DNA from: Gammaproteobacteria bacterium
Lineage (GTDB): Bacteria; Pseudomonadota; Gammaproteobacteria; Steroidobacterales; Steroidobacteraceae
Assembly: GCA_030040235.1 (NCBI GenBank)
Contig: JASHUC010000157.1
Span: 1 to 5,389 of the forward strand
Reading direction: 5' to 3'
DNA length: 5,389 bases
The number at the start of each line of letters is the position of its first letter. Position 1 is the first letter of the stretch. This document shows, piece by piece, positions 1-5,389 of the stretch. The notes beneath the pieces are model-generated. The model was not told where the DNA came from and made no database searches. It worked only from the letters and a program-made list of their open reading frames with translations. Both the position numbers and the translations under genes were made by a program.

Positions 1-1
1 G

Positions 2-1828
2 GCGGTGCTGTTCGCGCTGCCCACGGTGTACGGCGAAGACCCCGCGATTCAGATGCAACGCCGGGACCACAATCCCGAGACGACCGCGACCGAGCAGTCG
101 GTCGAGCAGACCCTCACCGCCCAGAGCGTTCACTTCACCAAGACCTACCTCGAAGACGGGCGGCTCATGATTCGCTTCCCGAGCGTGGCCGAGCAGCTGA
201 AGGGCCGGGACGCCGTCACGAACAAGTTCACCGACCAGAACCTGATCGCGCTCTCCTTCGCCCCGCGTATGCCCTCGGTGCTGCGCGTGCTTGGCCTGAA
301 GCCCATGCCGCTCGGGCTCGACCTTCGCGGCGGCCTGTACCTGTTGTATCAGGTCGATGTGCAGAGCGCCGTCCACCAGCTGCTCGACGGTTACAATCAG
401 GATATCCGCCGCGCGCTCACGGCGGCCAACCTGCCCTTCACCGATGTCACGCTCATCGCCGCCAACGGCGACACCGATCAGAACGGGCTACGCATCACGC
501 TCCCCGCGGGCGCGGACGTCGCTGCCGTGCGCGACCTCGTCGCGAAGACCGTTCCGGATTTCCAGGTCTCCGTGGCGAGCCTCCCGAGCGGGCGTGCGGT
601 CGAGGGCTTCCTTCCGCCCGCGAAAGTGCGCGAGCGCGAGGATTACGCGATCGAGCAGAACCTGACGACGCTGCGCAACCGGGTGAACGAGCTCGGCGTC
701 GCCGAGCCGATCGTGCAGCGCCAGGGGCTCGACCGCATCAACGTGCAGCTGCCCGGCGTGCTGAATTCCGCCGAGGTGAAGGACATCCTCGGCAAGGTCG
801 CGACGCTCGAGTTCCGGCTGGTCGACGTGACCGGCAACCCCTACGAGGCCGCCCAGACCGGAATCGCCCCACCCGGCACCAAGCTCTATCACCTGTCGAC
901 CGAGCTCGGCGGGGCGCCGATCCTGCTCAAGCGTGAGCTCATCGCCACGGGCGATGAGCTCACGACGGCCAACTTCAGCACGACGCAGGACGGACCCACG
1001 GTCAACATCCGGCTCGATGCACGCGCCGGCGATCGCATGCTCGAGACGACCCGCAACAACCTCAACCGGCCGATGGCCGTCGTGTACATCGAGAAGCGTC
1101 CCGAGACCAAGATCGTCGATGGCAAGCAGGTCACGCGTATCGTGACGGACGAGAAAGTCATCAACGATGCGACCATCAAAGGGGTGTTCGCCAACCAATT
1201 CATGATTACCGGAATGAACGCCGGTGAGGCCCGCGACCTCGCGCTGCTCCTGCGGTCGGGCTCCCTGGCCGTGGATATCTATCCGGTCGAGGAGCAAGTG
1301 GTCGGCCCGAGCCTCGGCCAGGACAACATCGACAAAGGTATCGATGCGCTCGTGATCGGCATGTTGGGCGTATTCATCTTCATGGCCATCTATTACCGGA
1401 TTTTTGGCCTGGTGGCCGATGCGGTGCTCGCTTCGAACGTCGTGCTGCTCACGGCGCTGCTCGCGATGTTCCACTCCACGCTGTCGCTGCCCGGTATCGC
1501 CGGCATCATCCTCACCGTCGGCATGGCCGTCGACGCCAACGTGCTGATCTACGAGCGCATCCGCGAGGAGCTGCGCAACGGGGTCTCTCCGCAGACCGCG
1601 ATTCGAGCCGGCTTCGATAAAGCCTTCTCGGCGATCGCCGATTCCAACATCACGGCGCTCTTCGCGGGCGTGGTGCTGTGGGTGCTCGGCACCGGACCCA
1701 TCCGCGGATTCGCGGTGGTGCTGACGCTCGGCATCGCCACCTCGATGTTCACGGCCCTGATGGGGAGCCGCGCGCTCGTCACGCTGCTCTATGGCGGGCG
1801 TCGCAAGCTTGCGCGCCTTTTGATCTAA
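2..1828 (+). CDS. secD: SecD, protein translocase subunit (5' end outside window)
   Basis: SecD works with SecF in the inner membrane, using the proton motive force to complete export of proteins through SecYEG. The reading frame is open at the left edge. Its first residues, AVLFALPTVYGEDPA, match E. coli SecD from about residue 17 to 20, so the first membrane helix is cut and roughly 20 residues are missing. The GTG at 5-7 is internal, not the start. Counting from that codon, the family motif LGLDLRGG is at 103-110, the large periplasmic P1 region fills about 20-440, and five membrane helices follow from about 447 to 590. AVDANVLI carries D510, the counterpart of the proton-pathway aspartate D519 of E. 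coli. The end, TRALVxLLYGG-like, is typical, and total length would be close to the usual 615-625. secF follows after 27 bases, so the two are very likely cotranscribed. Identification is secure; the true start is not visible. Confidence 0.97.
   Translation, partial: AVLFALPTVYGEDPAIQMQRRDHNPETTATEQSVEQTLTAQSVHFTKTYLEDGRLMIRFPSVAEQLKGRDAVTNKFTDQNLIALSFAPRMPSVLRVLGLKPMPLGLDLRGGLYLLYQVDVQSAVHQLLDGYNQDIRRALTAANLPFTDVTLIAANGDTDQNGLRITLPAGADVAAVRDLVAKTVPDFQVSVASLPSGRAVEGFLPPAKVREREDYAIEQNLTTLRNRVNELGVAEPIVQRQGLDRINVQLPGVLNSAEVKDILGKVATLEFRLVDVTGNPYEAAQTGIAPPGTKLYHLSTELGGAPILLKRELIATGDELTTANFSTTQDGPTVNIRLDARAGDRMLETTRNNLNRPMAVVYIEKRPETKIVDGKQVTRIVTDEKVINDATIKGVFANQFMITGMNAGEARDLALLLRSGSLAVDIYPVEEQVVGPSLGQDNIDKGIDALVIGMLGVFIFMAIYYRIFGLVADAVLASNVVLLTALLAMFHSTLSLPGIAGIILTVGMAVDANVLIYERIREELRNGVSPQTAIRAGFDKAFSAIADSNITALFAGVVLWVLGTGPIRGFAVVLTLGIATSMFTALMGSRALVTLLYGGRRKLARLLI
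932..964. repeat. Perfect 15-bp inverted repeat, 3-base loop, inside secD
   Basis: The left arm CGTGAGCTCATCGCC (932-946) is the exact reverse complement of 950-964, with ACG (947-949) between them. The palindrome sits in the secD reading frame: five codons, one loop codon, five codons, encoding RELIA-T-GDELT in the P1 region. It would form a long uninterrupted hairpin in the mRNA. No T-run follows, so it does not look like an intrinsic terminator. The encoded peptide is conserved in the family (E. coli has RVILTGDHIT here), which may explain part of the symmetry. Function unknown. Confidence 0.9.
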
Positions 1829-1830
1829 GA

Positions 1831-1855
1831 CCGCGCTCTCCGCGGGGGTTCATTC
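1831..1855 (+). promoter_or_regulatory. secD-secF spacer: weak RBS for the secF TTG start, overlapping a small stem-loop
   Basis: CCGCG (1831-1835) pairs with CGCGG (1841-1845) around a five-base loop. The G-run GGGGG at 1844-1848, seven bases before the TTG, is the only purine-rich candidate for a ribosome binding site. Its first two bases lie in the stem. This could keep secF translation low until ribosomes finishing secD open the structure, but that is inference and a five-pair stem is common in DNA this GC-rich. Confidence 0.35.
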
Positions 1856-2791
1856 TTGGAATTCTTCCACAAGCCGACCAGCTTCCCGTTCATGGCCACC
1901 CGCAAGGTGTGGTACGCGCTGTCGATCGTTCTCATGATCACTTCGATCGTCTTGCTCGCAACGCGCGGACTCAATCTCGCGATCGACTTCACCGGCGGCG
2001 TCACGATCGAGGCGACGTTCCCGCAGGCCGCCAATACCGATGCGGTTCGGACCCACCTTGCGGCCGCGGGCTTTCGCAACCCGGAGGTCGAGAACTTCGG
2101 CTCCGCGCGCGACATCATGATCCGCCTGCCTCCCGAGGGGCAGCAGAACGGGACTGAGATTCGCACCAAGGTCGATGCGGTGCTCAAGTTGGTCGATCCA
2201 CGCGCCGATATTCGCAGCGTCGATGTGGTCGGTCCGCAGGTGGGCGGTGAGCTCGAGCGCAGCGCCGGCTGGGCGCTCGGCTTCACGCTGCTACTGATCT
2301 TCGGGTATATCGCCTTCCGCTTTCATACCTGGCGGCTGTCGCTCGGAGCGATCGTCGCCGTCATTCACGATCCGGTGCTCGTGCTCGGGATCTTCGCGTT
2401 CGATCGCACCTCGTTCGATCTGGCGGTGGTCGCGGCCGTGCTGGCGGTCGTCGGGTACTCGCTCAACGACACGGTCGTCGTCTTCGACCGTATCCGCGAG
2501 CGCTTCCATGTCAACCGGCGTCTTCCCTCCGCAACGGTGCTCGACCAGTCGATCAATCAGACGCTTTCCCGCACCATCATGACGAAGGTGGTCACGGCGA
2601 TCGTGGTCGTTGCGCTGCTGCTGCTCGGCGGGCCCGTGCTGCGCGGCTTCTCCGAGGCGCTCCTGATCGGCATCCTCGCCGGGACGTACTCCTCGATCTA
2701 CATCTCGAGCGCGATCGCGCTCGACTGCGGGCTCACCGCGGAGCACATCTTCCCCACGGTGAAGAAGACGGCCGTCGACCACCTGCCTTAG
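1856..2791 (+). CDS. secF: SecF, protein translocase subunit
   Basis: SecF is the partner of SecD in the proton-driven SecDF export complex of the inner membrane. The 311 residues are close to the E. coli length of 323. Helix 1 spans about 18-36, and the family motif IDFTGGV is at 43-49, opening the periplasmic P4 domain. Helices 2 to 6 run from about 138 to 290. GYSLNDTVVVFDRIRE carries D205, and LSRTIMT carries R239. These keep the 34-residue spacing of E. coli SecF D213 and R247, both part of the proton pathway. The start is TTG at 1856, giving MEFFHKPTSFPFM, which matches the usual SecF beginning (MEFF or similar, then xFM). The alternative ATG at 1892 would remove the first 12 residues, including this conserved segment. 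It follows secD by 27 bases and ends facing suhB. Identification is secure; the start is probable. Confidence 0.96.
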   Translation: MEFFHKPTSFPFMATRKVWYALSIVLMITSIVLLATRGLNLAIDFTGGVTIEATFPQAANTDAVRTHLAAAGFRNPEVENFGSARDIMIRLPPEGQQNGTEIRTKVDAVLKLVDPRADIRSVDVVGPQVGGELERSAGWALGFTLLLIFGYIAFRFHTWRLSLGAIVAVIHDPVLVLGIFAFDRTSFDLAVVAAVLAVVGYSLNDTVVVFDRIRERFHVNRRLPSATVLDQSINQTLSRTIMTKVVTAIVVVALLLLGGPVLRGFSEALLIGILAGTYSSIYISSAIALDCGLTAEHIFPTVKKTAVDHLP

Positions 2792-2819
2792 TGTCGCGGG
2801 AAGCAGTGTCGCGGGAAGC
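2790..2819. repeat. 15-bp perfect tandem duplication at the secF 3' end
   Basis: AGTGTCGCGGGAAGC occurs twice without a gap or mismatch (2790-2804 and 2805-2819). The first copy starts at the second base of the secF TAG stop codon, so the duplication lies in the 35-base gap between the convergent secF and suhB stops and changes neither protein. It looks like a slippage product, or a short spacer that tolerates duplication. The copies flank no larger element. Confidence 0.9.
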
Positions 2820-2826
2820 GAGCGGC

Positions 2827-3627
2827 TCAGAGCTCGCGCAGATCCTCCGGCACGTGCGGCGCGAGCGCCGCGATGAGGGCGGCGTAAACCTTGGGGTTGC
2901 CTGCGACGATGTTGCCGCCCTGGCGATACTCGCCGCCGACGAGTGTGCCCGTGCGGCCTCCCGCCTCCTGGATCAGCAGCGTGCCGGCAGCGGTGTCCCA
3001 GGCGGAGAGGCCGATCTCCCAGAACGCATCCACGCGCCCGGCGGCCACGTATGCCAGATCGAGGGAGGCCGCGCCGGGCCGGCGGATGCCCGCCGCCGTT
3101 TGCATGGCGACCTTGAGCATGGCGAGGTAGGCATCGAGGTACTTGAGGTTGGCGCGATAAGGAAAGCCCGTCGCAACGAGCGCCGACTCGAGCGTGCGCT
3201 GGCGGCTCACACGGATGCGATGGTTGTCGAGGTGTGCGCCGGCGCCGCGCGAGGCCGTGAACAGTTCCTGGCGCATGGGATCGTAGACGACGGCGTGCTC
3301 GAGCCGGCCGCGCTGCTGGCAGGCGATCGATACCGCGAAAACCGGAAAGCCATGCAGAAAGTTGGTCGTGCCATCGAGCGGATCGATGATCCACACCGTA
3401 TCCGCCGAGCCGCTCTTGCCGCTTTCCTCGGCGAGAAAGGCATGGTCCGGGTAGGCGCGGTGGATGACGGCGATGATCTCGCGCTCGGCCGCGCGGTCCA
3501 CCTCGCTCACGAAATCGTTGTGTCCCTTCGCGGAGACCTGGATTCCCTCGATGCGCGTGAGGCTGCGGACGATGAGCTCGCCCGCGCGGCGCGCGGCACG
3601 GACGGCGATATTGAGAAGGGCATGCAC
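2827..3627 (-). CDS. suhB: SuhB, inositol-1-monophosphatase family protein
   Basis: SuhB belongs to the Mg2+-dependent, Li+-sensitive inositol monophosphatase family, which removes phosphate from myo-inositol 1-phosphate. In E. coli it also joins the Nus factors in rRNA antitermination and ribosome assembly. The 266 residues compare with 267 in E. coli. Metal-site residues are visible: EES with E67, DPLDGTTNF at 82-90 with D82 and D85, and WDTAAG with D211 late in the protein. AVVYDPMRQELFTA (112-125) and SLDLAYVAAGRVD (188-200) follow E. coli closely. The start is GTG at 3627: VHALLNIAVRAARRAG aligns with MHPMLNIAVRAARKAG from residue 1. No usual start codon lies just upstream, although the frame stays open far into trmJ. 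No Shine-Dalgarno sequence precedes the GTG. The gene diverges from trmJ and converges on secF. Whether it acts mainly as enzyme or antitermination factor here cannot be read from the sequence. Confidence 0.95.
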   Translation of the reverse strand: MHALLNIAVRAARRAGELIVRSLTRIEGIQVSAKGHNDFVSEVDRAAEREIIAVIHRAYPDHAFLAEESGKSGSADTVWIIDPLDGTTNFLHGFPVFAVSIACQQRGRLEHAVVYDPMRQELFTASRGAGAHLDNHRIRVSRQRTLESALVATGFPYRANLKYLDAYLAMLKVAMQTAAGIRRPGAASLDLAYVAAGRVDAFWEIGLSAWDTAAGTLLIQEAGGRTGTLVGGEYRQGGNIVAGNPKVYAALIAALAPHVPEDLREL

Positions 3628-3642
3628 GTTGTATATTAGACC
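3611..3642 (+). promoter_or_regulatory. Candidate divergent promoter between suhB and trmJ
   Basis: The two start codons are 15 bases apart (3628-3642). At the centre is TATATTA (3632-3638), conspicuous in this GC-rich window. Reading towards trmJ, TTGAGA (3611-3616, five of six matches to the -35 consensus) is followed after 15 bases by TATATT (3632-3637, five of six to the -10). The alternative TATTAG at 3634 gives the ideal 17-base spacing but a poorer match. With the first choice, transcription would begin at or within a base or two of the trmJ ATG. Reading towards suhB, the complement offers TAATAT at 3638-3633, equally close to its GTG, but I find no -35 for it. Prediction only. Confidence 0.4.
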
Positions 3643-4401
3643 ATGGTTGATATCCGTATCGTGCTCGTCGATACCTCGCACCCGGGCAATATCGGCGCCG
3701 CGGCGCGTGCCATGCGGAACATGGCACTCGAGCAGTTGGTGCTCGTGCGTCCCAAGCGCTTCCCGGACCCGCAGGCGACGGCGCGCGCCTCGGGAGCCGA
3801 ATCGGTGCTGCGAGGTGCGCGCCGCACGGCGACGCTTGCCGAAGCCATTGCCGGATGTGGCTACGTTGCAGCGACCACCTCGCGCGAGCGCGACCAGAAC
3901 TTCCGCGTGCTCGATGTGCGCGAGGCCGCCTCGCGAATCCTCCAGGAGGCGACCCGGGCCCCCGTCGCCGTGCTGTTCGGTGCCGAGCGTACCGGGCTCA
4001 CCAATGAGGATCTCGAGCAGAGCCACGCGCTCGTCGGCATCCCGGCCGACCGGGGCTACCCGTCGCTCAATCTCGCCATGGCCGTGCAGATCGTGGCGTA
4101 CGAGCTGTATCGGGCGCGGCCGGCTCCCGGAGCCGGGCAGCGCTCCGCAGCCGTCCCGCTCGCGAGTCCCGAGGACATGGAGCGCCTCTACGCCCATCTC
4201 GCCGAGGTGATGGAGGAAGTGCAGTTTCGCGATCGAACCCAGAGCGGCACGAATCTGATGAGTCGCATCCGGCGCTTTCTGCAGCGCGCCGAGCTCGATC
4301 AGAACGAGGTGAACATCGTGCGCGGACTGCTCACCGCGGTGCAGGGGCGGCGCCGCCCCGCCGGCGCACCAGGCGCCGCGCCGCACGCGAATGGACCGTG
4401 A
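3643..4401 (+). CDS. trmJ: TrmJ, tRNA (cytidine/uridine-32-2'-O)-methyltransferase
   Basis: TrmJ (formerly YfhQ) is a cytoplasmic SPOUT-class enzyme that uses S-adenosylmethionine to methylate the ribose 2'-OH of C32 or U32 in the tRNA anticodon loop. The 252 residues compare with 246 in E. coli. IRIVLVDTSHPGNIGAAARAM (4-24) opens the fold and contains R22, aligned with the conserved arginine of E. coli NMGSVARAM. The cofactor knot is shown by VLFGAERTGLTN (110-121) and SLNLAMAVQ (141-149). The C-terminal region from about 165 matches the E. coli extension (EDMERLYAHL, then NIVRGLL) and ends in a short Arg/Pro/Ala-rich tail. The ATG at 3643 is firm: an in-frame TAG lies two codons upstream (3637-3639), and the next ATG would remove the conserved arginine. 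No Shine-Dalgarno sequence is visible, so the mRNA may be leaderless. The desulfurase gene follows ten bases after the stop. Confidence 0.95.
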   Translation: MVDIRIVLVDTSHPGNIGAAARAMRNMALEQLVLVRPKRFPDPQATARASGAESVLRGARRTATLAEAIAGCGYVAATTSRERDQNFRVLDVREAASRILQEATRAPVAVLFGAERTGLTNEDLEQSHALVGIPADRGYPSLNLAMAVQIVAYELYRARPAPGAGQRSAAVPLASPEDMERLYAHLAEVMEEVQFRDRTQSGTNLMSRIRRFLQRAELDQNEVNIVRGLLTAVQGRRRPAGAPGAAPHANGP

Positions 4402-4411
4402 ACCGGAACCA

Positions 4412-5389
4412 ATGAGGCCTCCGGTCTATCTCGATTACGCCGCGAGCACCCCGGTCGACCCGGAGGTCGCCCGGGCGATGATGCCGTGTCTCGCCGCCGA
4501 GGGAGCCTTTGCGAATCCCTCCTCGACTCACGCACTCGGACGTGCGGCGGCGACCCTCATCGAGCAGGCGCGCGAACAGGTCGCCGCGCTGATCGGTGCC
4601 GAGCCCGAGGAGATCGTCTTCACCTCGGGCGCGACCGAGTCGAACAATCTTGCCGTACTCGGCCTCGCGCGCGCCAATGCGGACCGCGGCCGTCACATCG
4701 TCACCTCGCGCATCGAGCACAGTGCGGTGCTCGATCCCTGCCGGCGGCTCGAGCGCGAGGGGTTCCGCGTGACGTACCTCAACTGCGATGCGGCCGGGCG
4801 CATCGATCCGCAGCGCGTGGGCGCTGCGCTCGAGCCCGATACCGTCCTCGTCTCGATCATGCACGTCAACAACGAGATCGGCGTGATCGAGGACGTGGCG
4901 GCGATCGGCGCGATCTGCCGCGGCCGCGGGGTCGCCTTTCATACTGATGCTGCGCAAAGCGCCGGCCGGGTGAATCTCGACCTCGGGAGCTTGCCGATCG
5001 ATCTGCTCTCCCTCACCGCTCACAAGCTCTACGGTCCGAAGGGCATCGGAGCGCTCTACGTCCGCAAGGCCGCGCGCGGCCTGCTCAAGCCGCAGAGCTT
5101 CGGCGGCGGTCAGGAGCGCGGCCTGCGCCCGGGTACGCTGCCGACGCATCAGATCGTCGGCTTCGGCAAGGCTGCGGAGCTCGCGGCGGGTCGCCTCAGC
5201 AGCGACCATGCGCGTCTGGCTGCGCTTCGGGATCGCTTGTGGAGCGGGATCGCGCGCTGCGGCGGCGTGCAGCTCAACGGGGAATCCGCCCCGCGAGTGC
5301 CGCAGATCCTCAACGTGTTCTTCGAGGAGGTGGACGGCGAGAGCCTCGTCGCGGCCCTCAGCGGCCTCGCCCTCTCCACCGGCTCGGCC
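4412..5389 (+). CDS. iscS: IscS-type cysteine desulfurase (3' end outside window)
   Basis: This pyridoxal-phosphate enzyme converts L-cysteine to L-alanine and holds the sulfur as a persulfide for Fe-S clusters, tRNA thiolation and other acceptors. The frame is open through the right edge; 326 residues are visible of about 400 expected. Class V aminotransferase features are in order: YLDYAASTPVD (6-16), FTSGATESNN (70-79), H103 in IEHSAVLD, N154 in MHVNNEIG, D179 and Q182 in HTDAAQS, and Schiff-base lysine K205 in TAHKLYGPKGIGALY. RPGTLPTHQIVG and ILNVFFEEVDGESL follow. Each catalytic residue is one lower than in E. coli IscS. The visible part ends STGSA, and the next codon should be the catalytic cysteine. 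The ATG at 4412 fits the family start (MKLPIYLDY). An in-frame ATG at 4391 would add seven residues and overlap trmJ. A weak GGAA lies at 4405-4408. The short gap suggests cotranscription with trmJ. A paralogue or NifS-like desulfurase is possible, since the segment at 35-43 (NPSSTHALG) differs from E. coli IscS (NPASRSHRFG). Confidence 0.92.
   Translation, partial: MRPPVYLDYAASTPVDPEVARAMMPCLAAEGAFANPSSTHALGRAAATLIEQAREQVAALIGAEPEEIVFTSGATESNNLAVLGLARANADRGRHIVTSRIEHSAVLDPCRRLEREGFRVTYLNCDAAGRIDPQRVGAALEPDTVLVSIMHVNNEIGVIEDVAAIGAICRGRGVAFHTDAAQSAGRVNLDLGSLPIDLLSLTAHKLYGPKGIGALYVRKAARGLLKPQSFGGGQERGLRPGTLPTHQIVGFGKAAELAAGRLSSDHARLAALRDRLWSGIARCGGVQLNGESAPRVPQILNVFFEEVDGESLVAALSGLALSTGSA

Noticed and set aside
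5..7. GTG as the secD start codon.
   Set aside because: The frame is open through the left edge, and the residue aligns inside the first membrane helix of SecD. Starting here would lose the N-terminal membrane anchor.
488..1474. A 328-codon minus-strand frame opposite secD.
   Set aside because: Its product is rich in Arg, Asp, His, Glu and Gly and has no recognisable fold, as expected for a shadow of a GC-rich gene. The plus strand encodes intact SecD throughout.
2291..3727. A 478-codon minus-strand frame spanning secF and suhB, and an 849-base plus-strand frame (2791-3639) opposite suhB.
   Set aside because: Both cross well-supported genes in other frames and have low-complexity Arg/Ala/Gly-rich products. 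Neither shows conserved motifs.
4120..4136. Seven-pair stem with a three-base loop (CCGGCTC/GAGCCGG) inside trmJ.
   Set aside because: Short GC stems like this are frequent by chance at this base composition. It has no T-run and no relation to a gene boundary.
3628..4386. The suhB frame stays open for about 250 more codons upstream, antisense to trmJ, giving a 519-codon minus-strand frame.
   Set aside because: The extension matches no family I recognise, while the plus strand there encodes a clear TrmJ. SuhB homology begins exactly at the GTG at 3627. Long antisense frames are expected in DNA this GC-rich.
4918..4929. Twelve-base palindrome made of two adjacent CCGCGG units in the desulfurase gene.
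   Set aside because: It reflects Arg and Gly codons (CGC, GGC) in a GC-rich gene and has no spacing, context or second copy to suggest a site.
4331..5209. A 292-codon minus-strand frame opposite the cysteine desulfurase.
   Set aside because: The plus strand encodes an unbroken desulfurase with its catalytic motifs in order. The antisense product is charged, low-complexity and unrecognised.

Overview
The window is GC-rich, nearly all coding, and carries five recognisable housekeeping genes. Gene content and order point to a high-GC gammaproteobacterium. The suhB/trmJ divergent pair next to an isc-type cysteine desulfurase is known from Escherichia coli. The longer run secD-secF ... suhB-trmJ ... 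iscS resembles Pseudomonas, as far as I recall that map. I cannot name a genus from the sequence alone.

Left part (1-2791, plus strand): secD, missing about its first 20 codons beyond the left edge, then secF after a 27-base gap. They encode the SecDF membrane complex, which uses the proton gradient to pull exported proteins out of the SecYEG channel. Essential proton-pathway residues known from the family are present in both. secF starts at TTG. A perfect palindrome of five codons, one codon, five codons lies in the periplasmic part of secD (932-964).

Middle (2792-3642): secF converges on suhB (minus strand; inositol-1-monophosphatase family, rRNA antitermination factor in E. coli). Only 35 bases separate the two stop codons, and part of that gap is a perfect 15-base tandem duplication. 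suhB (GTG start) and trmJ (ATG start) diverge from a gap of only 15 bases whose centre is a nearly symmetric AT-rich heptamer. Neither gene has a visible Shine-Dalgarno sequence.

Right part (3643-5389, plus strand): trmJ (tRNA Cm32/Um32 2'-O-methyltransferase), then ten bases later an IscS-type cysteine desulfurase. The window ends exactly one codon before the expected catalytic cysteine. No iscR or cysE lies between trmJ and the desulfurase, unlike in E. coli (iscR) or Pseudomonas (cysE, iscR).

The genes cover protein export, rRNA/tRNA maturation and sulfur mobilisation. TrmJ and IscS both bear on tRNA modification. I see no mobile element, CRISPR array, RNA gene or undescribed multi-gene system. 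The items worth a second look are small: the secD palindrome, the compact divergent start region, and the reduced isc neighbourhood.
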